DNA from: Nocardia sp. NBC_01730
GTDB taxonomy: Bacteria; Actinomycetota; Actinomycetes; Mycobacteriales; Mycobacteriaceae
NCBI RefSeq assembly: GCF_035920445.1
Contig: NZ_CP109162.1
Coordinates: 8,246,001-8,310,000, forward strand
Direction: 5' to 3'
Length of the DNA stretch: 64,000 bases
Shown: positions 10,301 through 20,904 of the stretch, piece by piece
Layout: each line of letters starts with the position of its first letter
How positions within the stretch are numbered: position 1 is the first letter of the stretch
Translations under genes and position numbers: made by a program
Notes under the pieces: model-generated
What the model was told of the DNA's origin: nothing
The model's input: only the letters and a program-made list of their open reading frames with translations
Database searches by the model: none

Positions 10301-13300
10301 GTGCTGATACGGGACGCCGTCGCGCTGTGGGAACACCGTGCGCAGGCTTTCGTGCCTCTGCACCACATCGACCAGCGCGGCCTGCAGGGCCGCCGTGTCC
10401 ACTACTCCGGTCAGCCGCGCAACTATCGGCATGTTGTAGGTCGCCGAAGGCCCTTCCAGCCGATGGAGGAACCACAGTCTCCGCTGTGCGAACGACAACG
10501 GCACTTCCTGTGGACGGTCTTTGATCGTCAAAATGGGGCGCACCCGAACACCATTTTCGAGTCGTGCCGCCAACTCGGATACGGTGGGTGTGTCGAACAA
10601 GTCCCGCACACCCAACTCGATTCCCAGCATCACGCGTACTCGATTGGCCAGTCTCGTCGCCGAGAGTGAATGACCACCCATATCGAAGAAACTGTCGTCG
10701 ATTCCGACCCGTTCCACCCCCAACACCTCGGCGAACAATCCTGTCAGTATCTTTTCCCGCTCGGTGCGCGCCGCCCGATATGTCCCGCCGGTGAATTCCG
10801 GAGCCGGCAGCGCGCGACGGTCCAATTTCCCATTCGGTGTCAGCGGGAAACCTTCCACAACAACTATCGCCGCAGGCAGCATATAGTCCGGCAATCGGGA
10901 CGAGAGAAATGTCCGTAGAATGCTTGTCAAGGCGGCGATTTCGCGGGAGCGCGCGGGTCTGTTGGTGAGCTTGTCTACCAAGAATTCACCGGTTGTCCTC
11001 GGCGTGTACGCTGCGATCCATGATGCGGTGGTCACCCGCTCCGATTCGGCGAAGATGACGTCGAACTGCTCAGGAATATTCGACCAGGTCATGATTGCCC
11101 GATAGTCGTGTTCGGCGGCAAGGCGGCTGAGTTCGGACGGGTCGATCCAATCTCGGTGTGGGGGTGACGCGTTGAGATCGGCAACGGCGGCATCGAGAGG
11201 TCCACCGCTGCGCAGCCTGCGCTCGGCCATGATTTCCGGAAACAGGCGACCGTTGGGAATGCCGTCTACGCGAAGTATCGGAGGTGAATCGGAGCGCAGG
11301 TGGTGGATGAGTTCATCGATGCCACTCCCCGGATGTCCCCAATGCAGTCTCGGTGCATCCGTGAGCAGCTGCTGCGCCGCGCTCGGCCTGGTGCGAAGTA
11401 TCACATCGTATCGGTAGCGCGTCAGCTCATTGTGATGGACGCCGTCTTTGAGTCGTAAATCGGCGCCCGTGATGCCGGCGGTATCGTTTGCGAACATTAC
11501 GAAGAAGTCCGGATCGACCATCAACTCCTTCTCCGCGGTCATCGCCCGTTCAGCGGCTTTCAGTGCCACCGTCGCCATAGTATCCAGTTTGGCATGATGT
11601 AGTTCGACTGCGGTGTGGAAACAACTGGCCAGGCGCATGTTGCGAACATCGCCGACGAATATCACGCCGTCCGCTCGCAGGAGCCGGGCGGCCGAGCGCA
11701 GCACCTCGACCAGATATTCCGCGTGCGGAAAGTACTGGACAACCGAATTGATGACAACCGCGTCGAAGAATTTCTCCGGCAGGCCGTCGATGTCATCCGC
11801 AACTTGGCAACGCAAATTTACCTTGGCTGCCAGGCCGGGGCGCTCGATGAGCTGGGAACGCAGGCGATCGATGACTGCCTGGGATACGTCGGTGCCCCAA
11901 TAGCTTTCACACGAGGGCGCGACTCCGCTCAGTATCAGGCCCGCGCCGACGCCGATTTCCAGGACCCTTTCCGGAGCAAGTTCCAGGATCCTTTGTACGG
12001 TCTCCTCGCGCCACTCGCACATCTCGGCCCGCGGAATCGGTCGATCGGTATAGCTGCTGTTCCAGCCCGCGAAGTCCGCTCCGAGCGCTGGACTGCCGGA
12101 CGCGTGATAGATATCGTCATAAACCTGCCGCCACGCGTCGACATGCTCGACGTCCCTGGTCTCCGCTTGTATACCGTTTGCCGGCACGATGTAGCCCACC
12201 AGTCGCTTGTCTCCCGGTCGGTCCTCGCGTACCACTACCGCGGCGCGCGCTACCGCGGTATGGGCGACGAGCGCCGCTTCCACTTCGCCGGGCTCGATCC
12301 GAAATCCCCGAATCTTTACCTGGTCATCGACCCGCCCTACGAACTCCAACTGACCCCTGGGATTCCACCGAACGACGTCCCCTGTCCGGTACATCCGATC
12401 GCCGTCGGCCGCCGGATAGGGGTTCGCCACAAACCGCGACGATGTCAACGCTGCCAGCCCCAGGTAGCCTCTGGCCAATTGCACACCCGCCACATAGAGT
12501 TCTCCCGCGACCCCTACCGGGACCGGCCGCAACCGGCCATCCAGCACGAACACCTGCGTATTCCCGACCGGCGAACCGATCGGCACAGCGGCCTGAGCGG
12601 GCGCTTGCGATACGGTGAATGAGGTGATCGCAACAGTTGTTTCAGTCGGACCGTAGCCGTTGATGATGCGAACGCCGGGGATATACGCCAGGGTTCTCTC
12701 AACAAGTGCCGCTGTCAGCGGCTCGCCGATGAAGACGACAGCTTTTGCGTCGAGTTTCGCCGCATTGGGTTGTCCGATCAGCTCGCCGAATGCCGAGGGC
12801 GCCGCGCTGATGATGTCACCCGTCCACGAATCGCGTTCGGCCAGCGTCAGAATGTCGCGGACGATTTCGATGCTGCCGCCCGTGGTCAGTGTGCAGAATA
12901 CTTCGAACACAGATACGTCGAAGGTCAACGAGGTGCTAGCCAGTACTCGTGATTCCGCTGTCATCTCTATCCGAGACGACAGTTCGCGAATCGACGACGT
13001 CGCGTTGTGATGGGTGATAACGACGCCCTTGGGCACGCCTGTGGATCCCGAGGTGTAGATGACGTAGGCCGGGTTGAGCGGTTGCAGTGGGAACAGGCGG
13101 TCGCTGTCGGTGAGGGGCGCGTCATCCTGCCCAGCCATGAGTCGGACGGTCTCGCTGCCGTCGACCGCGAGTACCGATACCGCGGTCGGCAGGTCGATGG
13201 TGTTCGGGCGCATCATCGATTCGGCTGTCGTGGAATCGGTCAGGACCAGACGCGCGGCGGCGTCGGTGAGCATGAACCCGATCCGCTCGCGGGGATGGCG

Positions 13301-15043
13301 GGGGTCGATCGGCAGATACGCTCCTCCCGCCTTGATCACCGCCAGAATCGCGATGATCATCTCCAGTGATCGCGGCAGCATCACGGCCACAATCGTCTCC
13401 GGGCCGACACCTCGGTCGATCAGTATCCGTGCCAGCCGGTTGGACTCGTGATCCAGTTCCGCATACCGCAGCGAACGCTCTTCGAATATCGCTGCGACTG
13501 CGTCCGGTGTTCGATCGGCCTGACTGGCGAACAACTCCGCAACCGAAGCCGACGCCACCCCAGAACCTGTGCCTGTTCCCGACGTTGCCGGATCGGCCTG
13601 TCTCGAATCCGCGGTAGGCGGTGTCGATGATTTGCGGGGGCGGACGAGCATCATCGACGCGATCAGACCTATCAGCAAGATCGCGGCGGGCAGATAGGTC
13701 GATTGGCTCAGCGCCGCACTGAACGGAGGTTTCAGGAAATCGGGCACTTGCCAGGTACCGCCGGCTGCCGATGACGAGATGCCGTGTGCTGTCATCCGAG
13801 CGGTGATCAATGCGCCGACTGTCGCACTGCCCAGGACCGAGCCGACCAGCCGGGTGGTGTTGTAGACGCCGGCGCTCGCGCCGGCGTGGTGCACGGGCAG
13901 GTCGCGTGCGGCGGCGGCCGATAGCGGTGCCCAGATGCAGGCCGCTGCGAGCCCCATTGCGACGGACGCGAGCACAACCTGCCGAACCGCGGTGTTCGGT
14001 GTCATTGCCGACGCCAACCACGCCATCGAAGCGGCGAAAAGAAGGAAGCCGAAGCTCGGAATGGAACGCGGGTGCACGTGGTCGGCTAGTTTGCCGATGA
14101 ACGGGCCCGCGATGCCGGTGACGACCGCCATGGGGGCGAAAGCCGAAGCCGCTGCCATCGGCGACAAATCCCGCACCGCTTCCAGGTAGAAATACACCGG
14201 CACCATCAGGGCGGTTTCCGCCGCGCCTGCTGCACAAACCGCTACGTTGGCCGAAGCGAAATTCCGATAGCGGAACAGCCCCAGCGGCACCAGCGGCTCG
14301 CTCCTACTGTGAGCCTGGGTCACGACGAACCCGACCAGCACCGTAAGTCCTACGCCAATCGACACCCAGACCAGTGCCGACCAGTGGTAGGTATTGCCCT
14401 GCTGAATGCCGAACACCAACAACGTCATACCGACCGCACTGAGTGCCACACCGAGAAGATCGAGCCGATGTGTATGGGTCGGTAACGAGGGCACCAGCCA
14501 GACTGCCGAGGCGAACGCCATGACCCCCATCGGGATGTTGACGAAGAATATCCACTGCCAGCCGATCTGGTCGACCAGCACGCCTCCGATGATCGGGCCG
14601 ACCAGCATCGACAGCCCAGCGACGGAAGCCCATAGACCCGTCGCCGCGCCGCGCCTGTCCGGTGGGAAGATCCGGGTGATCACGGCCATCGTCTGTGGCG
14701 TCATCAACGCCGCGCCGATACCCTGCGCCGCGCGCGCAGCGATCAGCATTTCGATGGATCGCGACAGGCCGCACCACAGTGAGGCAGCTGTGAAGACGAC
14801 CAGACCGATCAGATAGATACTCTTGGGCCCGAACCGATCTCCGAGTCGCCCGGTCAGCAACAGGGGCACCGCATAGGTGAGCAGATAGGCACTCGTCACC
14901 CAGATCACGCTGGGCATATCAGCATTCAGGTCAGCTTTGATCGCCGGGGTCGCGACCGCAACGATCGTCATGTCCAACAGGATCATGAAGAAGCCGGCCA
15001 ACAGCGCCCACAGCGCAGGAAACGGATTGTGTTCGGTGGCCAA
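7304..15043 (-). CDS. MFS exporter fused to two-module NRPS (MFS-A-MT-PCP-C-A-PCP)
   Basis: 2579 residues from a TTG at 15041-15043, chosen because GAAGGA lies six bases upstream; a longer start at 15091 is possible. Residues about 1-470 are a DHA2/EmrB-type drug exporter with some 14 helices (begins [28 protein letters not shown] loop). Then: adenylation domain 1 (about 500-957; [17 protein letters not shown]) interrupted by a methyltransferase (about 960-1345; VLEIGVGAG), its C-terminal A10 part (NGKLDRR), carrier protein ([12 protein letters not shown]), condensation domain (about 1504-1954; HHIAADGWS active site), adenylation domain 2 (about 1978-2467) and a final carrier protein (DLGGHSL). 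A dipeptide with one N-methyl residue is the simplest product. There is no starter condensation, thioesterase or reductase domain and no MbtH gene nearby, so release must occur in trans. The exporter joined to its own synthetase is the unusual point. Confidence 0.93.
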   Translation of the reverse strand: MATEHNPFPALWALLAGFFMILLDMTIVAVATPAIKADLNADMPSVIWVTSAYLLTYAVPLLLTGRLGDRFGPKSIYLIGLVVFTAASLWCGLSRSIEMLIAARAAQGIGAALMTPQTMAVITRIFPPDRRGAATGLWASVAGLSMLVGPIIGGVLVDQIGWQWIFFVNIPMGVMAFASAVWLVPSLPTHTHRLDLLGVALSAVGMTLLVFGIQQGNTYHWSALVWVSIGVGLTVLVGFVVTQAHSRSEPLVPLGLFRYRNFASANVAVCAAGAAETALMVPVYFYLEAVRDLSPMAAASAFAPMAVVTGIAGPFIGKLADHVHPRSIPSFGFLLFAASMAWLASAMTPNTAVRQVVLASVAMGLAAACIWAPLSAAAARDLPVHHAGASAGVYNTTRLVGSVLGSATVGALITARMTAHGISSSAAGGTWQVPDFLKPPFSAALSQSTYLPAAILLIGLIASMMLVRPRKSSTPPTADSRQADPATSGTGTGSGVASASVAELFASQADRTPDAVAAIFEERSLRYAELDHESNRLARILIDRGVGPETIVAVMLPRSLEMIIAILAVIKAGGAYLPIDPRHPRERIGFMLTDAAARLVLTDSTTAESMMRPNTIDLPTAVSVLAVDGSETVRLMAGQDDAPLTDSDRLFPLQPLNPAYVIYTSGSTGVPKGVVITHHNATSSIRELSSRIEMTAESRVLASTSLTFDVSVFEVFCTLTTGGSIEIVRDILTLAERDSWTGDIISAAPSAFGELIGQPNAAKLDAKAVVFIGEPLTAALVERTLAYIPGVRIINGYGPTETTVAITSFTVSQAPAQAAVPIGSPVGNTQVFVLDGRLRPVPVGVAGELYVAGVQLARGYLGLAALTSSRFVANPYPAADGDRMYRTGDVVRWNPRGQLEFVGRVDDQVKIRGFRIEPGEVEAALVAHTAVARAAVVVREDRPGDKRLVGYIVPANGIQAETRDVEHVDAWRQVYDDIYHASGSPALGADFAGWNSSYTDRPIPRAEMCEWREETVQRILELAPERVLEIGVGAGLILSGVAPSCESYWGTDVSQAVIDRLRSQLIERPGLAAKVNLRCQVADDIDGLPEKFFDAVVINSVVQYFPHAEYLVEVLRSAARLLRADGVIFVGDVRNMRLASCFHTAVELHHAKLDTMATVALKAAERAMTAEKELMVDPDFFVMFANDTAGITGADLRLKDGVHHNELTRYRYDVILRTRPSAAQQLLTDAPRLHWGHPGSGIDELIHHLRSDSPPILRVDGIPNGRLFPEIMAERRLRSGGPLDAAVADLNASPPHRDWIDPSELSRLAAEHDYRAIMTWSNIPEQFDVIFAESERVTTASWIAAYTPRTTGEFLVDKLTNRPARSREIAALTSILRTFLSSRLPDYMLPAAIVVVEGFPLTPNGKLDRRALPAPEFTGGTYRAARTEREKILTGLFAEVLGVERVGIDDSFFDMGGHSLSATRLANRVRVMLGIELGVRDLFDTPTVSELAARLENGVRVRPILTIKDRPQEVPLSFAQRRLWFLHRLEGPSATYNMPIVARLTGVVDTAALQAALVDVVQRHESLRTVFPQRDGVPYQHVLPVEDVCPRLMISQQVEAETAVADAVHYAFDLESEIPVRAWLFDVGADRHLLVVVVHHIAADGWSIRPLWRNFSQAYVARRAGRAPEWAPLPVQYVDYTLWQQDLLGEQADPDSRIAEQLGYWKRVLAGTPERIMLPVDRPSPPVVSYTGAAERFSWSAELCTGLERLARANGASVFMVVNAALAVLLSRMGGGDDIVIGSPVAGRTDEALDESVGFFVNTLVLRTDLSGDPTFAELLTQVRERCLDAYAHQDIPFERLVEAVNPTRSTANHPIFQVMLAWDNTEQADPVSAEGLGPELEARSEFVDTGTARMDLAFSMTERGGLGAVGVAVDGVVEFRTDLFDPDTIKMLLTRLRRVLEAVVADSGARTGSIDLLDDVERRRLLVEWNDAGNSVGPVQPLTVAELFARQVARVPDATAVTSGDRSLSYLELDHQSNRLARVLIDCGVGPEMIVAIVLPRSLRMIVAIMAISKAGAAYLPIDPDYPRERIGFMLGDATVRLILAQSSTAGSALSSDSIALPADIPVLALDTAETAALVAGHNSDPITDADRLRPLRPLDAAYVIYTSGSTGLPKGVVITHTGVANLLAAQRDLLDIDDNSRVLQFASASFDAAFFELLLALGSGAALVIPAQSRVVGAELADLITECRVTHAVLTPGVLDGIHPAELRSVTDLVVAGEPCPPGLAARWSATRRMVNGYGPTEATVCVSMSAPLSGTDPTVPIGSPVGNTQVFVLDGRLRPVPVGVAGELYVAGVQLARGYLGRAALTSSRFVANPYPAADGDRMYRTGDVVRWNPRGQLEFVGRVDDQVKIRGFRIEPGEVEAALVAHTAVARAAVVVREDRPGDKRLVGYIVPANGSAMAASEVRRFVSSRLPEYLVPSAITAMTALPLTANGKVDRRALPAPEYTDTAYRAPRTDQEKLLAALFGEVLGVERVGIDDSFFDLGGHSLLITRLAVRIREVLGVTLTVRSLFDAPRIAELAQEITDDADSTRSDATE
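7726..8142. repeat. Direct repeat copy 1: adenylation domain 2 segment
   Basis: 417 bases repeated at 12172-12588 with a single mismatch (C at 8010, A at 12456, changing one Arg to Leu). The repeat codes for the stretch from [11 protein letters not shown] to VGYIVPANG, i.e. the A6-A8 half of the adenylation domain. Confidence 0.97.
12172..12588. repeat. Direct repeat copy 2: adenylation domain 1 segment
   Basis: Partner of 7726-8142, offset 4446 bases, one mismatch over 417 bases. Its left boundary is exactly where adenylation domain 1 passes into the inserted methyltransferase. Sequence on either side diverges at once. Confidence 0.97.
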
Positions 15044-15124
15044 GGTTGTTCCTTCGTATTCTCGGACTTGTCGGTTCGGCGACCTCGGCATCGTGGATGA
15101 ACCTGGTCGAGGTCTGGTTCGGCA

Positions 15125-16067
15125 TCACCGAACGCCGAGCCATCCACCGTCCTGATTCTCGAATGCGTCGTTGGCGTCCTGGATGCCGGAACCCATCGCG
15201 CGCAGGTTCGCCGCGAGGTTCTCGAACCCCTCCATGCCCTGCTGTGCGCCGGGCGGATACCTTCGGGCGCAGGTCTTTCCGGGTTCGTCGTCGCCCCAGA
15301 ACTCCCCTTCGCGGGCGAGGTCGACGTTCAACTCCGCCGCCATCTCCTCGGCGAGCTGGCGCAGCTCCAGTGCTGACGCATGCAACTCATCGGGTTCACT
15401 TCGTCCCGGACGTGATTGTCGCCGAGCCGCTCCAGCCGGTCCTTCAGCCACGGCATTCGGGCTTCCGGCGGGATCTTCGCGATCTCGGCGTGGAAACCGA
15501 CGAACGTGGGTGCCACGTCGCCAAGGAACGTGACGGTGTCCGGCGACGTATCCCTTGCGGCTGTGAGTCTCTCGACCATCCAGTCGGCGACATCGCCCGC
15601 GGTCGTATTGTCCAGCACTTTCACTAACTGGCTCGGGGAACGTATTGCCCTTGGGCGCAGGGTGTTTGGCGTTCTGTCCACGTACCATATCCGCGACGGC
15701 TCCGGCGATATCGTTCGACAACTTGTACCAGCTCCGATGTTTCGGGCTCGGCGCATGCTTCGCGGTCGCCCGTGTTGTCGTGGCGGCGACCGGATCGTGT
15801 GGCGATTCGGGCTGCGGATTCGCTTGCGTGCCGCGCCGTCGCAGCGTTCGCGCTCTGCGTCGAGCCGCGCGGTGTCGGGTGGCTCGTCGGCGGGTCGGTG
15901 ACCGCTGTTGTGGACGTTGGGTGTACGCGCATCGCGGTTGTGGCTGCGTTGCCCCCGGAACCAGCTGCCACTCGCCAGCAGGCCAGCGACGCCATCGCAG
16001 CGCATGCTCTGAAGAACCGCCGGTGGTCGACGTCGCTATCGCACGCGTCCGGTCTGCTCCTGCCCAC
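15125..16067 (-). pseudogene. Frameshifted exported (Tat/lipoprotein-like) protein
   Basis: Coding sequence is spread over three minus-strand frames and joins into one protein of about 310 residues. The likely GTG at 16065-16067 has GGAGGA just upstream. The N-terminus carries a twin-arginine-like HRRFFRACAAMASLAC, which ends in a possible lipobox cysteine, then a Thr/Ser/Ala-rich linker. The frame shifts near 15722 (to SNDIAGAVADMVRGQNAKH), again near 15628 (to KVLDNTTAGDVADWMVERL), and back near 15395 (to ELHASALELRQLAEEMAAEL), ending at a TGA at 15125. Each segment looks like genuine protein, and the joints fall where the next frame takes over, so this is a recently decayed gene. Sequencing errors are an alternative. 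Function unknown; the tail resembles small helical secreted proteins. Confidence 0.55.
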
Positions 16068-16244
16068 TGTCAGTCCTCCCGCACGGCACAACGCAATGTG
16101 TCAAAATGTCAACATTCGTGGTTTCAGAACAAATTCTCTTCACGCCAGTTGATGATTTTGATTGGACCACGCCTGGTCTGGCCTGTCAACGGTCGTCAAG
16201 CGATAATGGTTCGAAAGCATTCCAGTTGACGGGGAAGGCGACCG

Positions 16245-16673
16245 GTGGACGAAACGGGCTCAACATTGGCGTCGAGATTGACCTATCTGTTCGACGTCGT
16301 GCGCAGGCCGGACGGTCGCGAGTTCAGCAACGAGGAGGTCGCCACCGCGATCGCCCGCCATCAGGGGGTGAAGATGTCCGGCTCGTATGTCTGGTACTTG
16401 CGTACCGGTCAACGAGACAATCCGACCTTTCGGCACTTGAGCGCGCTGGCTCGATTCTTCGGGGTTCCGCCCGCGTACTTCTTCGACGATGAGACCAGTC
16501 GCGAGGTCGACGCCGAGTTGGGTCTGCTGACTGCCATGCGGGACGCGGGCGTGCGTGATGTGGCGCTGCGGGCAGCGGGCCTGTCTGCCGAGAGCCTGGC
16601 TGCGGTCACTGACGTGATCAACCGTTTCCGCCGCTTGGAGCGACTGCCCGCAGGTCCTTCCGGCGACCGGTAG
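16245..16673 (+). CDS. XRE-family DNA-binding regulator (EspR-like)
   Basis: 142 residues. The N-terminal 80 residues form a helix-turn-helix in the style of EspR and other actinobacterial XRE regulators: LTYLFDVVRRPDGREFSNEE, then SGSYVWYLRTGQRDNPTFRH and LSALARFFGVPPAYFFDD. The C-terminal 50 residues are helical and probably mediate dimerisation. It starts a three-gene set with the ImmA/IrrE peptidase and the membrane protein that follow, separated by only 22 bases from the next gene. In many such pairs the peptidase cleaves the regulator to induce the locus. The regulatory target is probably its own operon; an effect on secretion genes would be a guess. Confidence 0.85.
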   Translation: MDETGSTLASRLTYLFDVVRRPDGREFSNEEVATAIARHQGVKMSGSYVWYLRTGQRDNPTFRHLSALARFFGVPPAYFFDDETSREVDAELGLLTAMRDAGVRDVALRAAGLSAESLAAVTDVINRFRRLERLPAGPSGDR

Positions 16674-16695
16674 CGCGCGAAGAACTTCGACTGCC

Positions 16696-17199
16696 ATGCG
16701 GACTACGGATTTGCGGAAGCGCTGCGAGAGGCGAATCGACGTGCTCGGGTTACCGGTTCGCTTCGGTATCGACGAGGTGTGCGAGCGGCTGGCGAGTCAT
16801 GTGGGCAGACGGATCGAACTGATCCCGATGGCCTTGCCGCCGGCCAGTCCACTCGGGTTGCTGATCACCGACGAACACGGGCATTCCGTCATCTACGAGG
16901 AGTCTGCTAGTCCGATTCACCGCCAGCAGATCATCTTCCACGAATTCGCGCATCTGCTTCTCGGTCACACGGGTCAGCCGATCGGCGATGATCGACGGCA
17001 CTGCATGTTCGTGCACATCGCCCATGAGATCCAGGGACAGGTTCTCGCCAGGTCCTGCGGATCGACCGAGCAGGAGACCGAGGCAGAGATGACGGCGACG
17101 TTGCTGCTGCGGCGCGCGCACCGGTCGAGCCAGCCGGTCACCATCGCTGCCGATCCGGCGATCGCCGACATAGTCCGCCGCTTGGACAACTCACTGTGA
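16696..17199 (+). CDS. ImmA/IrrE-family metallopeptidase
   Basis: 167 residues with the zinc-binding motif HEFAHLLLGH near residues 83-92 (HExxH-type, with the first Glu as catalytic base). Size and position beside an XRE regulator fit the ImmA/IrrE family, whose members cleave a partner repressor in response to a signal. The ATG at 16696 follows the XRE stop closely, and its TGA overlaps the GTG of the next gene (GTGA at 17196-17199), so all three genes are likely one operon. The protein lacks a signal peptide and should be cytosolic. Confidence 0.88.
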   Translation: MRTTDLRKRCERRIDVLGLPVRFGIDEVCERLASHVGRRIELIPMALPPASPLGLLITDEHGHSVIYEESASPIHRQQIIFHEFAHLLLGHTGQPIGDDRRHCMFVHIAHEIQGQVLARSCGSTEQETEAEMTATLLLRRAHRSSQPVTIAADPAIADIVRRLDNSL

Positions 17200-18359
17200 C
17201 CCCCGACCCGATTCTCCTCATCTTGCTCACGGCGTTCGCTTGCGGCACTGTCCTGGCTATCAAGGCTCGCGACATCATGCGGGATCCGGACAATGGGATG
17301 CACCGTGCGAGTGCGCTTTTCGCTGGCGCGATCCTGGCGACTATGATGCTCTGGCTCGAATCCGATGCCATCGACCACCACACCCATGTTCCGATGATCG
17401 GCATCCTGCTCAGTGACATCACGGCGATGCTCGCGGTGTACGCGAGCCAGATATGGTTTGTGTACCTCACGACACGGACCGAGATCGCGCGCCGCAGGTC
17501 GCCGCTGTGTGGTGCGGGATTCATTGTCGTCGTCGCCGCAGTCGTCTCGCTGTTCGCCGCGTTCCCGCCGGCGTCCGCGAATAGTGCCCGGTATCGGTAT
17601 CTGTTCATCTGCTACGTCGGTGTCAGCGCCATCGCCGCGGTCGTGTTCGGGTTCCGCTACGCCGTGCTCACCGCGAAGCCGTGGCTACGTAGCGGATTCC
17701 GCGTCATCGCAATAGGGGGCATCGCCGTGATCGCGCGCCTGGCCTTCCTCGGCTACGTGCTCGTGGCAGCCGATCTCGGCCACCCACCCCAGCCGATCTA
17801 CGCCACCGTCGACGGGCTACTCACGGTAACCGGACTGCTCATCGTCATCGCGGGGATGGCGCTGCCCTCAGGCGGTGAGCTCCTCGGGTCGCTGCTTCAT
17901 GCTTACCGATGCCACCGCACCGAACGACAACTCATTGCGCTGAGCTGGCACCTGACATCCGTCACCGGCACGGCGAGCGTTGTGCCCCTCCCTATCAGCC
18001 GCGAATGGAATCCGTTACAGGACGCTGAATTTCGGCTCTGTCGCCGGGTCATCGACATTCGGGACGCGCAACTGGCGCTGCGCGGGTATGCCGATCCACG
18101 GGCGCGACAGCTCGCCGCCGAACGGTCCGAGGAACTCGGCCTGCCGGACCACGAGCGCGGCCCGATGATCGAGGCGGCCGTCATCGCGGCCGCGATCCAG
18201 GCGAAGCAGGCAGGCATACCGCCCCGGCACAACACGACGATGACCCTGTCCGCCGAACACGGCGGCGCTGACACGCTGCTCGACGAAGCCAGATGGCTCG
18301 GACATGTCAGCCGCGCCCTACGATCCTTCGAGATCGCACGCCCCGATACGCCGAGGTGA
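17196..18359 (+). CDS. MAB_1171c-family membrane protein
   Basis: 387 residues. The first 230 contain about seven transmembrane helices (for example LILLTAFACGTVLAIKA, CGAGFIVVVAAVVSLFAAFP, LLTVTGLLIVIAGMALP). A soluble region of about 150 residues with many Arg and Glu follows. The arrangement matches the MAB_1171c-like family of putative transporters that actinobacteria keep next to XRE and ImmA/IrrE genes. Translation is coupled to the peptidase through a GTGA overlap. The substrate is unknown, and a sensing or effector role in the three-gene module is equally possible. Confidence 0.8.
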   Translation: MTPDPILLILLTAFACGTVLAIKARDIMRDPDNGMHRASALFAGAILATMMLWLESDAIDHHTHVPMIGILLSDITAMLAVYASQIWFVYLTTRTEIARRRSPLCGAGFIVVVAAVVSLFAAFPPASANSARYRYLFICYVGVSAIAAVVFGFRYAVLTAKPWLRSGFRVIAIGGIAVIARLAFLGYVLVAADLGHPPQPIYATVDGLLTVTGLLIVIAGMALPSGGELLGSLLHAYRCHRTERQLIALSWHLTSVTGTASVVPLPISREWNPLQDAEFRLCRRVIDIRDAQLALRGYADPRARQLAAERSEELGLPDHERGPMIEAAVIAAAIQAKQAGIPPRHNTTMTLSAEHGGADTLLDEARWLGHVSRALRSFEIARPDTPR

Positions 18360-18765
18360 CCGCTCGGAGTCCTTTCGCTGGCTGTCGGGGCGTTTCTGCC
18401 GGCAAGACTGGTTGCAGGCGGGTGGGTGCGGTGGTGGCAGTCCGGTCCAGGGTGCGTGGCGGGCAAGTGCGGTGTGGTTTCGCGAGCCTGGCGTGCGATG
18501 CGTCCGGCGGCCGAGAACAGCCGTAGCCGTAGGGTTTTCGGTTCCCGGGCCGCGTGATGTTCGAGCCGGCCGGCTCGAAGGCCGCCATCAGCGCCCGAAC
18601 GGCCGGGTACACCACGGCTAAGGCGGCTACGTACAGTGTAAGTTCTTTTGGCGCGGCCTCGCTATTCCAGGCGCGCGTGAGCTCCAGCGCGTGCTCCCCA
18701 CGGCGCAACGGCCCGAGTTTGGAGAGCATGCCGAGCGCGTCGCGGGCCACGTCCCAAACATGCAT
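18307..18765 (-). CDS. Possible small membrane protein (weak)
   Basis: A 152-codon frame from ATG 18763-18765 whose first 70 residues look protein-like: HVWDVARDALGMLSKLGPLR, then a hydrophobic stretch LTLYVAALAVVYPAVRALMA. The remainder is Pro/Arg/Thr-rich and overlaps the tail of the convergent membrane-protein gene. There is no good ribosome binding site. It may be a short real gene or a fragment. Apart from it, the bases between 18360 and 18789 show nothing. Confidence 0.25.
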   Translation of the reverse strand: MHVWDVARDALGMLSKLGPLRRGEHALELTRAWNSEAAPKELTLYVAALAVVYPAVRALMAAFEPAGSNITRPGNRKPYGYGCSRPPDASHARLAKPHRTCPPRTLDRTATTAPTRLQPVLPAETPRQPAKGLRAVTSAYRGVRSRRIVGRG

Positions 18766-18777
18766 CAGGTGCCCTGA

Positions 18778-19485
<708 letters not shown>

Positions 19486-19633
19486 TCACTCCACACGGCG
19501 AGATCGCGGGGTTGCATTGCCTGGGCAGGGGGCATCGAAGTGCCCGGGCTCCCCCCACTGCTGTCTTTGCCCCTGAGCTTCCCAGCTCAATCGGCTCATC
19601 GCGCTCAATCGGCTCATCGCGGGAAGCGACCTG

Positions 19634-19945
19634 TCAGGCCGCGTCGCTCTTCTCGAATCGTGCGACAAACCGCAACTCGAGTGCGTGAGCCAGCCTGTCG
19701 AGCATGCCGATGGTGGGCGTGCCGCCACCGGACTCGAGCCGCGAAACATCCGGCTGGCGTAGTCCGGCACGTTCGGCCAGCTGCGTCTGCGTCAGTCCGA
19801 GTTCCAAGCGACGTTCGCGTATGGCATTGGCGAACTCGATGGCGAGTCGTGCCTCTTCGCGGCCGACGTTGTACTCGGTAGCGTTGAAATCGGAACGATC
19901 GACTCGTTCCCGTCGCAGGTCATCCATAGACTTGTGGTCAGCCAT
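19634..19945 (-). CDS. XRE-type antitoxin of a toxin-antitoxin pair
   Basis: 103 residues with an N-terminal YNVGREEARLAIEFANAIRE region and a canonical helix-turn-helix (LGLTQTQLAERAGLRQPDVS). Its start lies inside the 3' end of the RelE-like gene upstream (overlap 19938-19945), the usual toxin-first order of HigBA-type modules. The antitoxin would bind its operator and neutralise the toxin. The partner is shortened, see the next entry. Confidence 0.85.
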   Translation of the reverse strand: MADHKSMDDLRRERVDRSDFNATEYNVGREEARLAIEFANAIRERRLELGLTQTQLAERAGLRQPDVSRLESGGGTPTIGMLDRLAHALELRFVARFEKSDAA

Positions 19946-20207
19946 CGTCGATTACCTCTCGATCGAAACTGGTTCGGGCGTGGTCATGTTCGGCCTCGCA
20001 CACCTTGCGAAGAGCCTTTGCTCGCTCCACCTCTGCGGCTTGCCGCGTCCGAGTTTTACGGAAAACGGTCAGCAGGACCACTCGTCGCCCCGGAGCGAGC
20101 CAGTAGGTTATACGCATCACCGGTTGTTCGGCCATGCGATCTCGGCGGTCGGCCCGCGTCCATATCTTGGCCGATATGGCGGAATTGGGCGAGTTCTTGC
20201 ACTTCAT
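19938..20207 (-). CDS. RelE/Gp49-like toxin, N-terminally shortened
   Basis: 89 codons. The C-terminal 60 residues match the Gp49/HigB-type mRNA endonuclease family (RITYWLAPGRRVVLLTVFRK, then a helical tail ERAKALRKVCEAEHDHARTS). Full members have about 120 residues and an N-terminal helical half with a LRELR-type strand; here the first 25 residues are unrelated and the upstream DNA is a promoter region. The toxin is therefore probably inactive or a pseudogene. A frame change near the start is possible because another frame also reads protein-like (QELAQFRHIGQD). Confidence 0.6.
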   Translation of the reverse strand: MKCKNSPNSAISAKIWTRADRRDRMAEQPVMRITYWLAPGRRVVLLTVFRKTRTRQAAEVERAKALRKVCEAEHDHARTSFDREVIDDG

Positions 20208-20208
20208 G

Positions 20209-20243
20209 GTTAATTGGATTAACTTGTAGTTAATTTGATTAAC
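20209..20243. promoter_or_regulatory. Twin palindromic operators
   Basis: Two perfect inverted repeats, GTTAAT-TGG-ATTAAC (20209-20223) and GTTAAT-TTG-ATTAAC (20229-20243), have centres 20 bases apart, two helical turns. They lie just upstream of the membrane-protein/TetR operon and beside the start of the divergent toxin. They are the natural binding site for the TetR regulator at 20905. Confidence 0.75.
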
Positions 20244-20265
20244 TTACACCGCAGGAGTTGAGACC

Positions 20266-20904
20266 ATGACCACCATCCCCGCCGAGCGCACTCCCGCAGG
20301 TGCACTTCGCACGATTCCTGCCGTGATCGGGATCGGGTACGCACTGTCCTGGGCCATCGCCCTCTCGATCCCGGTGCCAAACCCCGGATTCGACGAGTCC
20401 GGAAGTTCGCTGGTCGCCAAAATTTCCGGGCACGTCGCGGCTATGGACCTGAATTACCTGTTCAGTGAGGGAGTTCCAGCGCTCGGACTGGTCATCGTGC
20501 CGCTGTGGCTGGCTCGTGCGGCAGGCTGGTCCCGGGCGGGTCGGATCACCGCGATCGCGGGAGCCGTGGCCGCGGCCATCTCGTTGGTCCAGTTCGTTGT
20601 CGGCGTCGCGCTGGCCGGGGCGACCTCGCCCGATACCGCGCGCCTGCTGTTCGAATCGCTGAACCGGCTCGACGGCGCCAAGATGTTCGTGCTCGCCGTG
20701 ATGGGCGTGGCAGGAGTTATGGCCGGAGCGCTTCCACGCTGGCTGCGGTTCACCGGCATTGCCATGGCAGTCGCGATCGCCGGATCGGGCATCGGATATC
20801 TCCTGCTCATCTCCGGCATGGCTACCCTGGCCTACGTGTCTTTGCCACTGCTGATCGTGTTCGTCACCGGTAGCGGCATCATACTCGGCCGATCGGCCGA
20901 GTAG
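20266..20904 (+). CDS. Integral membrane protein under TetR control
   Basis: 212 residues with about six hydrophobic helices: TIPAVIGIGYALSWAIALSI, GLVIVPLWLARAAGW, ITAIAGAVAAAISLVQFVVG, KMFVLAVMGVAGVMAGALP, FTGIAMAVAIAGSGIGYLLL, LPLLIVFVTGSGIILG. The general look is of DUF4386-type proteins of unknown function. GCAGGAG precedes the ATG by eight bases. The stop abuts the ATG of the TetR gene, so the two are co-transcribed from the operator-bearing promoter. Confidence 0.8.
   Translation: MTTIPAERTPAGALRTIPAVIGIGYALSWAIALSIPVPNPGFDESGSSLVAKISGHVAAMDLNYLFSEGVPALGLVIVPLWLARAAGWSRAGRITAIAGAVAAAISLVQFVVGVALAGATSPDTARLLFESLNRLDGAKMFVLAVMGVAGVMAGALPRWLRFTGIAMAVAIAGSGIGYLLLISGMATLAYVSLPLLIVFVTGSGIILGRSAE

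Noticed and set aside
11615..12622. 335-codon plus-strand frame
   Set aside because: Antisense to the methyltransferase and adenylation part of the NRPS, partly duplicated at 7814-8299 because of the 417-bp repeat.
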